From Bacteroidia bacterium (GTDB taxonomy: Bacteria > Bacteroidota > Bacteroidia > Bacteroidales > Paludibacteraceae), in contig SAAO01000026.1 in NCBI GenBank assembly GCA_009929375.1, forward strand, positions 1 to 64,000: a stretch of 64,000 nt of DNA, in the 5' to 3' direction. The notes beneath the pieces were generated by a model. It saw nothing but the letters and a program-made list of their open reading frames with translations. It was not told where the DNA came from and searched no databases. This document shows, in pieces, positions 16,523 through 25,073 of this stretch. The number at the start of each line of letters is the position of its first letter. Position 1 is the first letter of the stretch. The position numbers were made by a program, and so were the translations under genes.

Positions 16523-18379
16523 CTACTTCTCCATCTGATTAACCGATTCGGCAAGTCTTATAAACTCCCGACGATAACCATTCTGATCATTTACCAGTCC
16601 CTTGCGGGCAAGTTCTATCACTTTGGCATATGTTGCAGTGCCTTTGAAATCGGAATCGCGCAGCAACTGACCAAACATGGCCACCGCCATTACAAAATTA
16701 TAATCGTCGGAAGCTTCTTTGACTGACGCTTTTACAGGCACTTCAATTTTCTGACTGCTGTTGCTTTCGGGCTGTTTATAGCGAAGTTTCACCGTCAGCA
16801 ATTCGTCGGTCAGCAAAGTGAAGTTGCTTTTTTCCTTTTTGGAAGGCTGATATTTTAAATCGTCCACATTGCCAAAGTTACTTTCCACACCCACAGGTAC
16901 AATTTCGTAAAGTGCAGTCACCGTATGTCCTGATCCAAGTTCGCCAGCATCTTTGGTATCATCATTAAAGTCCTCCTTGTTCAGCAAGCGGGTTTCGTAA
17001 CCTACAAGTCGATAAGCATTTACCTGAGCAGGATTGAATTCTACCTGAATTTTCACATCTTTGGCAACCGTAAACATTGTACTTCCGAATTCATTTACCA
17101 GTACCTTGTTGGCTTCCTGAATATTATCGATATAAGCATGATTTCCATTGCCTTTTTCGGCCAGTGTCTGCAGTTTTTTATCCTTATAATTACCCATTCC
17201 GTAACCAAGCACAGTGAGATATACACCCGTTTTTCGTTTCGATTCAATCAGGGATTCCAACTCTTCCGACGAACTTACGCCCACATTAAAATCGCCATCG
17301 GTACACAAAATAATGCGGTTGTTTCCACCATCAATAAAATTCTTTTCAGCAATTTTATAAGCCAGCTGAATACCTGCTCCACCTGCTGTAGAACCGCCTG
17401 CCGAAAGATTTTCAATTGCTTCACGAATTTTCTGACGATCGGAACCCGGAGTAGCCGGTAAAACTTCACCCGCAGCTCCTGCATATACCACAATCGAAAC
17501 TTTGTCCTTTTCGCGCAAATTATTTACCAACAAACGCAGCGACGATTTTACCAAATCGAGTTTCTGTGGTCCCGACATCGAACCCGATACATCAATCAAA
17601 AATACAAAATTCGAGGCCGGAAGTTTTTCCGAGGGTATTTCGCGCGCCTTCACGCCAATTCTTACTAATTGATGTTTCGCATTCCAGGGACATACAGCAG
17701 CTTCAGTCACAATATTTACAGGATGTTCACCCACAGGTTGCGGATAATCATAACTAAAATAATTGATCAGTTCCTCTACTCTAACCGCATCTTTCTGCGG
17801 CATTTGTCCCTGATTAATCATGCGACGGATATTTCCGTACGAAGCCGCATCCACATCCAGCGAAAAAGTAGAAAGCGCTTCAGATTTCACAGGCACAAAA
17901 CGGTTTTCGCGAAAAGCGCCGTATTCTTCTTTATCTTCAGCAATCGACACATTATAAGGCATCGCAGGAGGATAAATTCTCATTCCACGGTTCTGTTTGC
18001 GCGAGCCTGAAAGCCCTGCCAGTCTTCCCTGAAGTGAATTATTCACACTTCCGTAACCCACCATAACCACTTCCTGCAAAGCCTGATGGTCGGGTTGTAA
18101 TTGTACGTCCAGTCTTGGCCCGGTCACTTTCCGTTCAGTTCGCTGATAACTAATGTATGAAAACACGATGGTTTTGCCTTTGGCCACATTGAGTTTGTAT
18201 TCTCCGTTCAAATCCGTCACTGTTCCATTTCGTGTTCCTTTCTCCAACACTGTCGCTCCGGCTATTGGCTGAAGGGTTTCGTCGGTCACTTTTCCTTTTA
18301 CCTCGATGGTTTGAGCACTCAAAACTCCTGAGAAAAACACCATCATGCTCATTACCAATAATAATCTGATTGCTTTCAT
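16523..18379 (-). CDS. Secreted von Willebrand factor A protein with SusC-like N-terminal module
   Basis: A 618-residue protein. It has a signal peptide (1-22) and a carboxypeptidase-regulatory-like beta-sandwich (about 24-95, VKGKVTDETLQPIAGATV, GYKL-type strand). Then comes a SusC-like tail LQEVVMVGYG with LQGRLAGL (101-122), the part that in SusC precedes the plug, but no barrel follows. A YfbK-type N domain leads to a vWA domain with the metal site DVSGS at 263-267 (LIDVSGSMSGPQKLDL), a later CTDGDFNVG strand, and a YfbK-like C-terminal region. Such proteins are probably metal-dependent adhesion or complex-forming factors in the periplasm or at the surface. The gene faces away from an ECF sigma factor and its membrane partner, which carries the same module. 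A shared function is inferred. Ligand unknown. Confidence 0.85.
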   Translation of the reverse strand: MKAIRLLLVMSMMVFFSGVLSAQTIEVKGKVTDETLQPIAGATVLEKGTRNGTVTDLNGEYKLNVAKGKTIVFSYISYQRTERKVTGPRLDVQLQPDHQALQEVVMVGYGSVNNSLQGRLAGLSGSRKQNRGMRIYPPAMPYNVSIAEDKEEYGAFRENRFVPVKSEALSTFSLDVDAASYGNIRRMINQGQMPQKDAVRVEELINYFSYDYPQPVGEHPVNIVTEAAVCPWNAKHQLVRIGVKAREIPSEKLPASNFVFLIDVSGSMSGPQKLDLVKSSLRLLVNNLREKDKVSIVVYAGAAGEVLPATPGSDRQKIREAIENLSAGGSTAGGAGIQLAYKIAEKNFIDGGNNRIILCTDGDFNVGVSSSEELESLIESKRKTGVYLTVLGYGMGNYKDKKLQTLAEKGNGNHAYIDNIQEANKVLVNEFGSTMFTVAKDVKIQVEFNPAQVNAYRLVGYETRLLNKEDFNDDTKDAGELGSGHTVTALYEIVPVGVESNFGNVDDLKYQPSKKEKSNFTLLTDELLTVKLRYKQPESNSSQKIEVPVKASVKEASDDYNFVMAVAMFGQLLRDSDFKGTATYAKVIELARKGLVNDQNGYRREFIRLAESVNQMEK

Positions 18380-18447
18380 AATTTCCTGAATTTAATTGTT
18401 TATAGTATCAATTTCAATAAAAAATTTCCCATATGCAAAAACCGGAA

Positions 18448-18490
18448 CTCCCCTTTAGAGCTTGCCCGCCGTGGCGGGGGTTGGGGGTAG
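18448..18490. repeat. Degenerate copy of the CCCCTTTAGGGG repeat
   Basis: CTCCCCTTTAGAGCTTG begins here and runs into a CCCGCC/GGCGGG mini-hairpin and GGTTGGGGGTAG. It is a longer, imperfect relative of the cleaner copies at 18693, 18743 and 19508. Confidence 0.5.
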
Positions 18491-18692
18491 TTTTAATATC
18501 CGGCTTTTGATATATAGAGTAAATTATTCACGAAATTCCATAAGGCCACACAAAATATTTTTCTAATTTTGTGAAATAAGTAATTGTAAGAATATTAAGT
18601 GGATATTTTTAATCCCTTTTTGAAATTTAAATCAATACAACCTGGACTGAATATTTTCGGAGAATTAATAACAAAACGATGGTAACTATAAG

Positions 18693-18754
18693 CCCCTTTA
18701 GGGGTTTGGGGCGGTTTTCATAATTTTTTACATAGCCCCACGCCCCTAAAGGGG
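18693..18754. repeat. Inverted pair of CCCCTTTAGGGG repeats
   Basis: CCCCTTTAGGGGTTTGGGGC (18693-18712) and its inverted copy ending CCCCTAAAGGGG (18735-18754) pair over 18 of 20 positions with a 22 nt loop. Each half is itself a 12 bp palindrome, so the whole can form a branched structure. It lies upstream of the sigma factor gene. Confidence 0.7.
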
Positions 18755-18827
18755 ATGTGGATTACCAAAATTTCAATAATTCTTGATATATTAAATTCAA
18801 TCTCTAAGATAAATACAAAAGCGAGAT

Positions 18828-19442
18828 TTGCTCATACAACATAATTTCCATTCACATTATAAATCATTGAAAAACAAAGGCAAAATATCGGATTATAGCG
18901 ACGAGGAATTGCTTCAGGCATTCCGGCAATCGAACGATATGAAGTATTTTGCAGAGCTTTATACGCGGTTTGTGCCAAAGCTTTACGGGCTTTGTCTGAA
19001 ATATATGGCCGACCGCGAGTCAGCACGCGATGCCGTGATGGATATTTTTCAGCAATTGCCCGAAAAAATTGCGCAGTACGAGATTGCAAACTTTAATTCG
19101 TGGCTTTATTCAGTGGCCAAAAATCATTGTTTCAGTCGCCTGAAAAAAGAAAACCAGGTTTATTTTGTAAAAATGGAAGATGCAGTTGTGGAAAATGACA
19201 CTTTTTTTAGTCATAATGATAAACCGCAATCGGAAGAAGAAGTAGAAGCGCTCGAATATTGCATCGAAACGCTGACCGATGAACAAAAAACAAGCGTAAA
19301 ACTGTTTTATTTAGAAAATCGCTCTTATGCCGACATTTGCGACATGACAGGCTTTGCACTGAGCAAAGTAAAAAGCTATATTCAGAATGGAAAACGAAAT
19401 TTAAAAAGCTGTATATTAAAGGTTTTGAAAAACAATAATTAA
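18828..19442 (+). CDS. ECF-type RNA polymerase sigma factor
   Basis: Up to 204 residues. Region 2 is clear (YSDEELLQAFRQSNDMKYFAELYTRFVPKLYGLCLKYM, then DAVMDIFQQLPEKI and FNSWLYSVAKNHCF), and region 4 lies at the end (LTDEQKTSVKLFYLENRSYADICDMTGFALSKVKSYIQNGKRNLK). There is no sigma 3 domain and no ATG before region 2. In-frame starts are TTG at 18828 or a second TTG about 14 codons later, with a TAA stop at 18810-18812, so initiation is at a non-ATG codon. The next gene (224 bp on) encodes a single-pass membrane protein of anti-sigma layout. The divergent vWA gene is a likely target. Cytoplasmic; the inducing signal is unknown. Confidence 0.88.
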   Translation: MLIQHNFHSHYKSLKNKGKISDYSDEELLQAFRQSNDMKYFAELYTRFVPKLYGLCLKYMADRESARDAVMDIFQQLPEKIAQYEIANFNSWLYSVAKNHCFSRLKKENQVYFVKMEDAVVENDTFFSHNDKPQSEEEVEALEYCIETLTDEQKTSVKLFYLENRSYADICDMTGFALSKVKSYIQNGKRNLKSCILKVLKNNN

Positions 19443-19507
19443 ACACATAATTCTGCTTTGACAGAGAAAATTTGAATTATTTTTTTTTAGACAAAAGTAA
19501 TTCACAT

Positions 19508-19527
19508 CCCCTTTAGGGGCTTGGGGC
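19508..19527. repeat. CCCCTTTAGGGG repeat copy
   Basis: CCCCTTTAGGGGCTTGGGGC matches the first arm of the inverted pair at 18693. It lies in the spacer between the sigma factor and its membrane partner, within the same transcription unit. Confidence 0.65.
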
Positions 19528-19666
19528 AGAGATAAAATTGAATAAGCCCTGATCTCTGTAAAAATGGAAACATTGATTTAGAGACAATTGATTTATTTTC
19601 AGAAACAGTTATCTCATTACCTAATAATAAAAATTTCAAGCGACAAGGAAGTCGCTTCTCCTGAAA

Positions 19667-20908
19667 ATGAAACTAAAAGATTACATACAAGGCAAACGAC
19701 ATGGCGAAGAAGCGAACCGACTGGAGCGCGAAGCCATGAACGATCCCTTCCTGAACGACGCCATCGATGGTTTCGATAGCGTGGAAGGCGATCATTTGTC
19801 GGTAATCGGCGAACTCGAAAAGCAAATTGCGGGCAAAAACAGAAGTCACAAACCCTTTGTGCAGTACATGATTACAGGCATTGCAGCTTCAATGGCACTT
19901 CTTATAGGCTTCAGCATTTTTATGAATCAGGAAAACTCTCCTGCTCCGGAACTGGTACAAACCGAAATTAAAGATACAATCCGGAAAAAAGAAATTGCTC
20001 AAAAAGATTTGGCCGCTCAAAAGAATAAACCTGAAGTATCAAAAATAGCGAAAGAAACAGAAAAGCAATTCATTCAGGCAAAAAAAGCAATTCCTGCAGT
20101 TCCGAAAGCCATTGCTATGGCAGAAATTTCGATTCAGGAAGAAGAAATCTCTGAACAATTTATCAATGAAGACAAGTCAATGAGTACGGCTCACTTACTT
20201 ACTGAAATGGAAGTGCCTGTTTTAGCTGCTGCAAAACCCGAAAACTTAGCTACAGCCCTGAGAACGAAAGATCTGCAGGCGGCAAACAATTCAAAACCAT
20301 ATATATTTACAGGCATAATTACCGACGAGGATGGTTTGCCATTGCCAGGAGTCTCTATTCAGGCCGCCAATTCGAACTTCGGCACAATATCGGATATGGA
20401 TGGAAAATTCAAACTTGAAATACCCGACACCACAAAAACCAAAACATTGCTGGCAAAATATATTGGTTACAATCCTCAAAAAATCGCGTTGAGCAGCGAC
20501 ACACAAACCATTAGAATGAAACCTGACGAACTGGCGCTCAATGAAGTTGTAGGGGTTGGATATGGCCAAAAACGCATTTTTAACAGATCGACAAAAACAA
20601 CAAGTGTAGACGGGGCCCTTCAGGGTCGTGTGGCGGGTTTGGATACCAATTCGAAAAAAACAACTTTTGGAGAAAGAGAATTCCGTAAATATTTTGAAGA
20701 AAACCGCAGAACCGGTATTTGTGCAAGTGGCGAGTTTACACTGAAAGCCCGTTTCCGAATAGATGAAAGCGGAAAACCTACTAATATTGAAATTCTGAAT
20801 TCAGATTGCGATGAACTGAAAGGCGAGTTTTTGCGTTTAATGGAACAAAGTCCGCTCTGGAGACCTAAAAACCGTGAAATAAGCATCACATTGAAAATTA
20901 AGAATTAA
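19667..20908 (+). CDS. Probable membrane anti-sigma factor with carboxypeptidase-regulatory and TonB-C-like domains
   Basis: A 413-residue protein. A short cytoplasmic N-terminus (1-62, with a KLKDYIQGK / NDPFLNDAIDGF pattern seen in Bacteroidota anti-sigma-like proteins) is followed by one transmembrane helix (about 65-86). A Lys/Glu-rich linker (90-205) leads to a carboxypeptidase-regulatory-like domain (211-285, FTGIITDEDGLPLPGVSI). Then come the SusC-like words LNEVVGVGYG (291-300) and LQGRVAGL (318-325), and a C-terminal domain (about 335-413, LKARFRIDESGKPTNIEIL, WRPKNREISITLKI) that resembles TonB C-terminal domains. The layout fits an inner-membrane protein that holds the sigma factor and senses something in the periplasm. 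It shares the SusC-like words with the divergent vWA protein. Domain calls are by eye and the function is inferred. Confidence 0.75.
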   Translation: MKLKDYIQGKRHGEEANRLEREAMNDPFLNDAIDGFDSVEGDHLSVIGELEKQIAGKNRSHKPFVQYMITGIAASMALLIGFSIFMNQENSPAPELVQTEIKDTIRKKEIAQKDLAAQKNKPEVSKIAKETEKQFIQAKKAIPAVPKAIAMAEISIQEEEISEQFINEDKSMSTAHLLTEMEVPVLAAAKPENLATALRTKDLQAANNSKPYIFTGIITDEDGLPLPGVSIQAANSNFGTISDMDGKFKLEIPDTTKTKTLLAKYIGYNPQKIALSSDTQTIRMKPDELALNEVVGVGYGQKRIFNRSTKTTSVDGALQGRVAGLDTNSKKTTFGEREFRKYFEENRRTGICASGEFTLKARFRIDESGKPTNIEILNSDCDELKGEFLRLMEQSPLWRPKNREISITLKIKN

Positions 20909-20999
20909 GTTATGAGTATTGAGTTCCGGCTGACCAGAACTCAGACTAAATGTCGTAGATCGGAACGGTGCGACATGAAAGTTCATGCCATATTTTTAT

Positions 21000-21007
21000 T
21001 ATCTTTG
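21000..21007 (+). promoter_or_regulatory. Possible -7 box upstream of the FAD-dehydrogenase gene
   Basis: TATCTTTG matches TAnnTTTG and would give a leader of about 64 nt to the ATG at 21076. No clear -33 box was seen. Confidence 0.35.
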
Positions 21008-21075
21008 CTGAACATTATCAGGACTTACATTCTCCGGAGCGCAAATTGAATTTACCGATATTTGCAAAAAAGATT

Positions 21076-22644
21076 ATGCACACACAAATACAACTCATAC
21101 TTACACCCGAACAAGCTGAGAAACAGGAACTTTTAATTGTAAAAGTTGCCGAAGCCCTCAAAACAACACCCAAACACATAAACCGCATTCGTACTGTGCG
21201 GAAATCTATCGACGCACGCTCATTTCAGGTGAAAATAAATCTGACAGTGGATGTGTATATGGACGAAGAAGCTCCGACCGACCTTTACGAGCCATTCAAC
21301 TATCCCAATGTATCGGCAGCAAAACCCGTCCTGGTGATTGGTGGCGGCCCTGCCGGACTTTTTGCAGCTTTGAAACTGATCGAAAATGGTCTGAAACCCA
21401 TCCTGCTCGAAAGAGGTAAAAAAGCCAAGGAACGTGTACACGATATTGCCAAACTTAACCTGAAAAAAGGCTTCAATCCTGAGTCGAATTACTGCTTTGG
21501 CGAGGGTGGCGCAGGTACCTTTTCCGACGGAAAACTCTATTCGCGTTCAAAGAAAAAAGGCAATCTTCAAAGGGTTTACGAGATTTTTCATTATCATGGA
21601 GCTGCCGAAGACATTTTGTTCGAAGCGCACCCACACATAGGTTCTGACAAACTTCCCACTATTGTCGACAACATAAGCAAAACCATTGAAAACTGCGGAG
21701 GCGAAATACATTTCGGACAAAAGCTGGTGGAAATTGTAACCGAAAACAACAAAGTAAAAGGTTGCAAAACCGAAAGCGGTGAGTTTTTCGAAGCCGAAGC
21801 GCTGATATTGGCCACAGGACATTCAGCTCACGACATTTACGAAATGCTTCACAACCAAAACATTGCACTTGAACTTAAAGGTTTTGCCATGGGCGTTCGT
21901 GTGGAGCATCCGCAAACACTTATCGACAGCATTCAATATCACAGCAAAGAACGCAACGAATATCTGCCTGCTGCCAGCTACAGCCTGGTGGAACAGGTAA
22001 ACGAACGTGGCGTATATTCGTTTTGTATGTGTCCCGGAGGCCGAATTGTGCCTGCAGGAACTTCAGAAACTGGTATTGTGGTCAACGGAATGTCGGCTTC
22101 GCGCCGCAATTCGCCATTTGCCAATTCAGGTATTGTGGTCGAAATCCGTCCCGAAGATATTCCGGAGGAATTTAAAGAATACGGTACGCTCGCCGGGCTC
22201 AAATTTCAGCAACACATTGAACATCTGGCTTATCTGAACAATGGAGGACTGGGACAAACAGCTCCTGCACAGCGTATGCTCGACTTTGTAAAAGGAAAGG
22301 TTTCGGCCGATTTGCCGGAATGTTCGTATATGCCGGGAATTATTTCATCGCCATTGCATTTCTGGCTACCTGAAATAATTTCGAGCCGGTTAAAAGAAGG
22401 GTTCAAAAAATTTGACCGCAAAATGCGCGGTTATCTGACCAACGAAGCTGTGGTGGTAGGTGTGGAAACACGTTCGTCATCGGCTGTGCGTATCCCACGC
22501 AATCCCGAGAGCGGTATGCACCCCGATTTACAGGGACTTTTTCCTGCCGGTGAAGGCTCAGGTTTCTCGGGTGGAATCACCTCTTCGGCCATCGATGGTG
22601 AGAATGCAGCACTGTCGGTTCTCCGTTATTTTGAAAATGCATGA
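21076..22644 (+). CDS. FAD-dependent dehydrogenase, COG2509 type
   Basis: A 522-residue cytoplasmic flavoprotein. After an N-terminal beta/alpha region (about 1-80) comes the dinucleotide-binding motif VIGGGPAGLFAALKL (about residues 93-107), followed by ERGKKAKERVHD and the family-typical NYCFGEGGAGTFSDGKLYSR. Later motifs are ATGHSAHDIYEML, GVRVEHPQ, MCPGG and the closing GEGSGFSGGITSSAIDGENAA. Proteins of this kind are annotated as FAD-dependent dehydrogenases with no established substrate. I start at the ATG at 21076: the frame reaches 20968 only through a GTG, and the extra 36 residues look non-coding. tatC follows 40 bp downstream on the same strand. Confidence 0.88.
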   Translation: MHTQIQLILTPEQAEKQELLIVKVAEALKTTPKHINRIRTVRKSIDARSFQVKINLTVDVYMDEEAPTDLYEPFNYPNVSAAKPVLVIGGGPAGLFAALKLIENGLKPILLERGKKAKERVHDIAKLNLKKGFNPESNYCFGEGGAGTFSDGKLYSRSKKKGNLQRVYEIFHYHGAAEDILFEAHPHIGSDKLPTIVDNISKTIENCGGEIHFGQKLVEIVTENNKVKGCKTESGEFFEAEALILATGHSAHDIYEMLHNQNIALELKGFAMGVRVEHPQTLIDSIQYHSKERNEYLPAASYSLVEQVNERGVYSFCMCPGGRIVPAGTSETGIVVNGMSASRRNSPFANSGIVVEIRPEDIPEEFKEYGTLAGLKFQQHIEHLAYLNNGGLGQTAPAQRMLDFVKGKVSADLPECSYMPGIISSPLHFWLPEIISSRLKEGFKKFDRKMRGYLTNEAVVVGVETRSSSAVRIPRNPESGMHPDLQGLFPAGEGSGFSGGITSSAIDGENAALSVLRYFENA

Positions 22645-22684
22645 TAATAAAAAAAGTTTTATCCTTATCAAATACTCTCTGTAA

Positions 22685-23518
22685 ATGAAATTTACTAAAA
22701 ATAATTCTGAAGAAACTGCAACATTCTGGGAACATCTCGAAGTTTTGCGCTGGACTTTTCTTCGCATTTTCGCTGTTCTTTTTGTACTTCTCGTACTTGT
22801 TTTTGGATTCAAAGACTTTATTTTCAACAGTATAATTTTCAAACCTCTTAGTTCCGATTTCGCATTCTATCGCCTTTTATGTCTTTTGGGTGATTTGCTC
22901 AATTCACCCGGATTTTGTCCCGAGGATTTTAAAATCAATCTGATAAATATCAATCTTGCAGGACAATTTCTTGCACATATAACCTCATCATTCAGCATTG
23001 CATTGGTCGCATCTGTACCTTTTCTGTTGTTTGAAATATGGCGTTTTGTGGCTCCTGCGCTTTATCCCGGCGAAAAAAAGAATGTGGGTTTCATATTTTT
23101 CAGTTCTTCATTTTTATTTTACCTTGGCGCAGCAGTCAGTTATTTCATTGTTTTCCCTCTGACAATCAGATTCCTGGGCACTTACACAGTTTCCGAACTG
23201 GTTCCCAATCAGATTTCGTTACAGTCATACATGAGTACGCTCTACATTTTGGTTTTCTCTATGGGTTTAATGTTCGAAATGCCTGTACTCGCCTATTTTC
23301 TTTCGCGAATGGGAATTGTAACCCGCGAGGGACTGAAAAAATTCAGAAATTACGCAGTGGTTGGAGTATTGGTCATTTCTGCCTTTATCACACCAACAAC
23401 CGATCCGTTTACCATGCTTGTAGTGGCATTCCCGCTGTATGTACTTTATGAAGTCAGCATTCTGGTTTGTCGCAAAGAAACTCCTGAAAAAGACGACGAA
23501 GAAGAAACGGAATCATAA
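22685..23518 (+). CDS. tatC: Twin-arginine translocase subunit TatC
   Basis: A 277-residue inner-membrane protein, slightly longer than the usual 240-260 because of a loop between the first two helices (about 55-90) and an acidic C-terminal tail. The family start FWEHLEVLRWTFLRI, the conserved FEIWRFVAPALYPGEKK and the late FAV/GVLVISAFITPTTDPFTML are present, with six predicted helices. TatC recognises twin-arginine signal peptides and exports folded proteins. No tatA gene lies beside it in this window. Confidence 0.95.
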   Translation: MKFTKNNSEETATFWEHLEVLRWTFLRIFAVLFVLLVLVFGFKDFIFNSIIFKPLSSDFAFYRLLCLLGDLLNSPGFCPEDFKINLININLAGQFLAHITSSFSIALVASVPFLLFEIWRFVAPALYPGEKKNVGFIFFSSSFLFYLGAAVSYFIVFPLTIRFLGTYTVSELVPNQISLQSYMSTLYILVFSMGLMFEMPVLAYFLSRMGIVTREGLKKFRNYAVVGVLVISAFITPTTDPFTMLVVAFPLYVLYEVSILVCRKETPEKDDEEETES

Positions 23519-23560
23519 TACCGTTCCGTTCTCAAAAATGGGATGGTGGAAAATTTTAAT

Positions 23561-23568
23561 TATTTTTG
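23561..23568 (+). promoter_or_regulatory. Possible -7 box upstream of the MscS-type gene
   Basis: TATTTTTG matches TAnnTTTG and would give a leader of about 46 nt to the ATG at 23620. No -33 match was seen. Confidence 0.3.
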
Positions 23569-23619
23569 CAGCTGAATTGAATATAAATTCATTTTTACGC
23601 ACCATTTATTTATAAATCT

Positions 23620-24897
23620 ATGATGCAATATATAAAAAATCTGATTGATCAGTTGCTGAATAACTGGGGGGTATCACCCGATATTGTAGCCCACATAAGA
23701 TTGCTTATTTTGCTTGTGGTACTTGTATTGGTCTCCTATCTTTCGTACTGGATTACCAAAAAAGTAATTATAAGCTACATTTATAAAATTATCCGTCGTA
23801 CTCCGGTAAAGTGGGACGACATTCTGGCCGAACGAAAAACCTTTGACGGATTGGCTCACATAGTACCTGCAGTGATTGTAAAACTCGCTGCACCGGTAGT
23901 TTTTGCCGACCATTCATCGCTGCTGCCGTTAGTATTCAAAGTAATCGACTCGTATCTGGTTATTGTGGGTCTGATTCTGATACTTTCGTTTCTGAAAGTG
24001 ATTGAATATAGTTTGTCAAACACTGAAAGTTTTAAGGAAAAACCGCTAACCAGTTATTTTCAGCTTATCCGCATTATTCTGTATCTGGCCACAGGCATTC
24101 TTATACTTTCCATTTTGCTTGCCAAATCGCCGCTTTATTTTCTGAGCGCTTTTGGCGCAATGACAGCCATTCTGTTGTTGATTTTTAAAGACACAATACT
24201 TGGTTTGGTAGCCAGCGTACAAATTTCTTCAAACGATATGGTGCGCGTGGGCGACTGGATTGAAATGCCAAAGTTCAATGCCGATGGCGATGTGATGGCC
24301 ATAAATCTGAACACTGTAAAAGTGCAGAATTTCGACCGTACCATTACCACCATTCCAACTTATTATTTTATTTCGGATAGTTTTAAAAACTGGCGCGGAA
24401 TGGTTGAAAGTGGCGGAAGACGCATTAAAAGAGCCATTTACATCAACGCTCAATCCATTCGATTTGTCGACCCAGAAACACGCGAACGTTATAAAAAATT
24501 CAATCTGCTGACAGATTACATTAACAAACGACAGACAGAAATAGATGAATACAACGCGAATAATAATGTCGACACCTCAATTTTGATTAACGGACGACGA
24601 ATGACAAATATCGGGGTTTTCAGACATTATGTGGAAAATTACCTGAAAAATCATCCGCGCATAAGCAAAGAAATGACGTTAATGGTAAGACAATTAGCCA
24701 TTGAAGACAGAGGCGTACCCATCGAAATTTACTGTTTTACAAACACTACAAAATGGACTGAATACGAATCGATACAAGCCGATGTATTCGATCATGTGCT
24801 ATCTGCAGCGGGCTTTTTCGACCTGGAAATTTTCCAGCAACCCAGCGGAAAAGACATTAGCAATGCCATTGATAATTTAAGGAGATTAGCCGACTGA
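23620..24897 (+). CDS. Mechanosensitive ion channel, MscS family (YbdG-like)
   Basis: A 425-residue inner-membrane protein with about five hydrophobic helices in the first 200 residues. The pore-lining helix and beta domain follow: SAFGAMTAILLLIFKDTILGLVASVQISSNDMVRVGDWIEMP, then GDVMAINLNTVKVQNFDRTITTIPTYYF. The long C-terminal part (about 265-425, ending in LRRLAD) resembles YbdG-type channels rather than short MscS. Such channels open under membrane tension during osmotic downshock. Two ATGs lie in tandem at the start. A terminator overlaps the stop codon. Confidence 0.92.
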   Translation: MMQYIKNLIDQLLNNWGVSPDIVAHIRLLILLVVLVLVSYLSYWITKKVIISYIYKIIRRTPVKWDDILAERKTFDGLAHIVPAVIVKLAAPVVFADHSSLLPLVFKVIDSYLVIVGLILILSFLKVIEYSLSNTESFKEKPLTSYFQLIRIILYLATGILILSILLAKSPLYFLSAFGAMTAILLLIFKDTILGLVASVQISSNDMVRVGDWIEMPKFNADGDVMAINLNTVKVQNFDRTITTIPTYYFISDSFKNWRGMVESGGRRIKRAIYINAQSIRFVDPETRERYKKFNLLTDYINKRQTEIDEYNANNNVDTSILINGRRMTNIGVFRHYVENYLKNHPRISKEMTLMVRQLAIEDRGVPIEIYCFTNTTKWTEYESIQADVFDHVLSAAGFFDLEIFQQPSGKDISNAIDNLRRLAD

Positions 24898-24912
24898 AAA
24901 GCCGGCTTTTTT
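24888..24912 (+). terminator. Rho-independent terminator of the MscS-type gene
   Basis: AGCCGACT (24888-24895) pairs with AGCCGGCT (24900-24907) with one mismatch across a GAAA tetraloop and runs into a T tract. The stem overlaps the last codons and the stop. Confidence 0.7.
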
Positions 24913-24983
24913 GTTTCATTTCGCCTCACACCGGATTTTGACTATTACTTCTTTTTTTATTTTCGTATTTGATTTATTGTGGC

Positions 24984-24991
24984 TATATTTG
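24984..24991 (+). promoter_or_regulatory. Probable -7 box of the GH2 gene
   Basis: TATATTTG followed by CG is a strong match to the TAnnTTTG consensus and would give a leader of about 78 nt before the ATG at 25074. A TTTG at 24968-24971 is closer than the usual -33 spacing. Confidence 0.45.
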
Positions 24992-25073
24992 CGATTTAAT
25001 TTATATAATTAAGCTGCATTTATTATATTATTTTATTATCTATAAAATCCATATAAATTAACCACACATAATC

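Larger units (their letters stand above)
18380..18827. other. Divergent spacer between vWA and sigma factor genes
   Basis: This 448 bp gene-free region holds GC-rich repeat copies (listed separately) embedded in A/T-rich DNA. Both promoters must lie here, but I could not pick them confidently. Confidence 0.4.

Noticed and set aside
20968-21075. GTG-initiated extension of the FAD dehydrogenase
   Set aside because: The added 36 residues show no family resemblance, and a -7 box lies inside the stretch.
22685-23518. Complete tat operon
   Set aside because: Only tatC is present; neighbours are a flavoprotein and an MscS-type channel, with no tatA or tatB.
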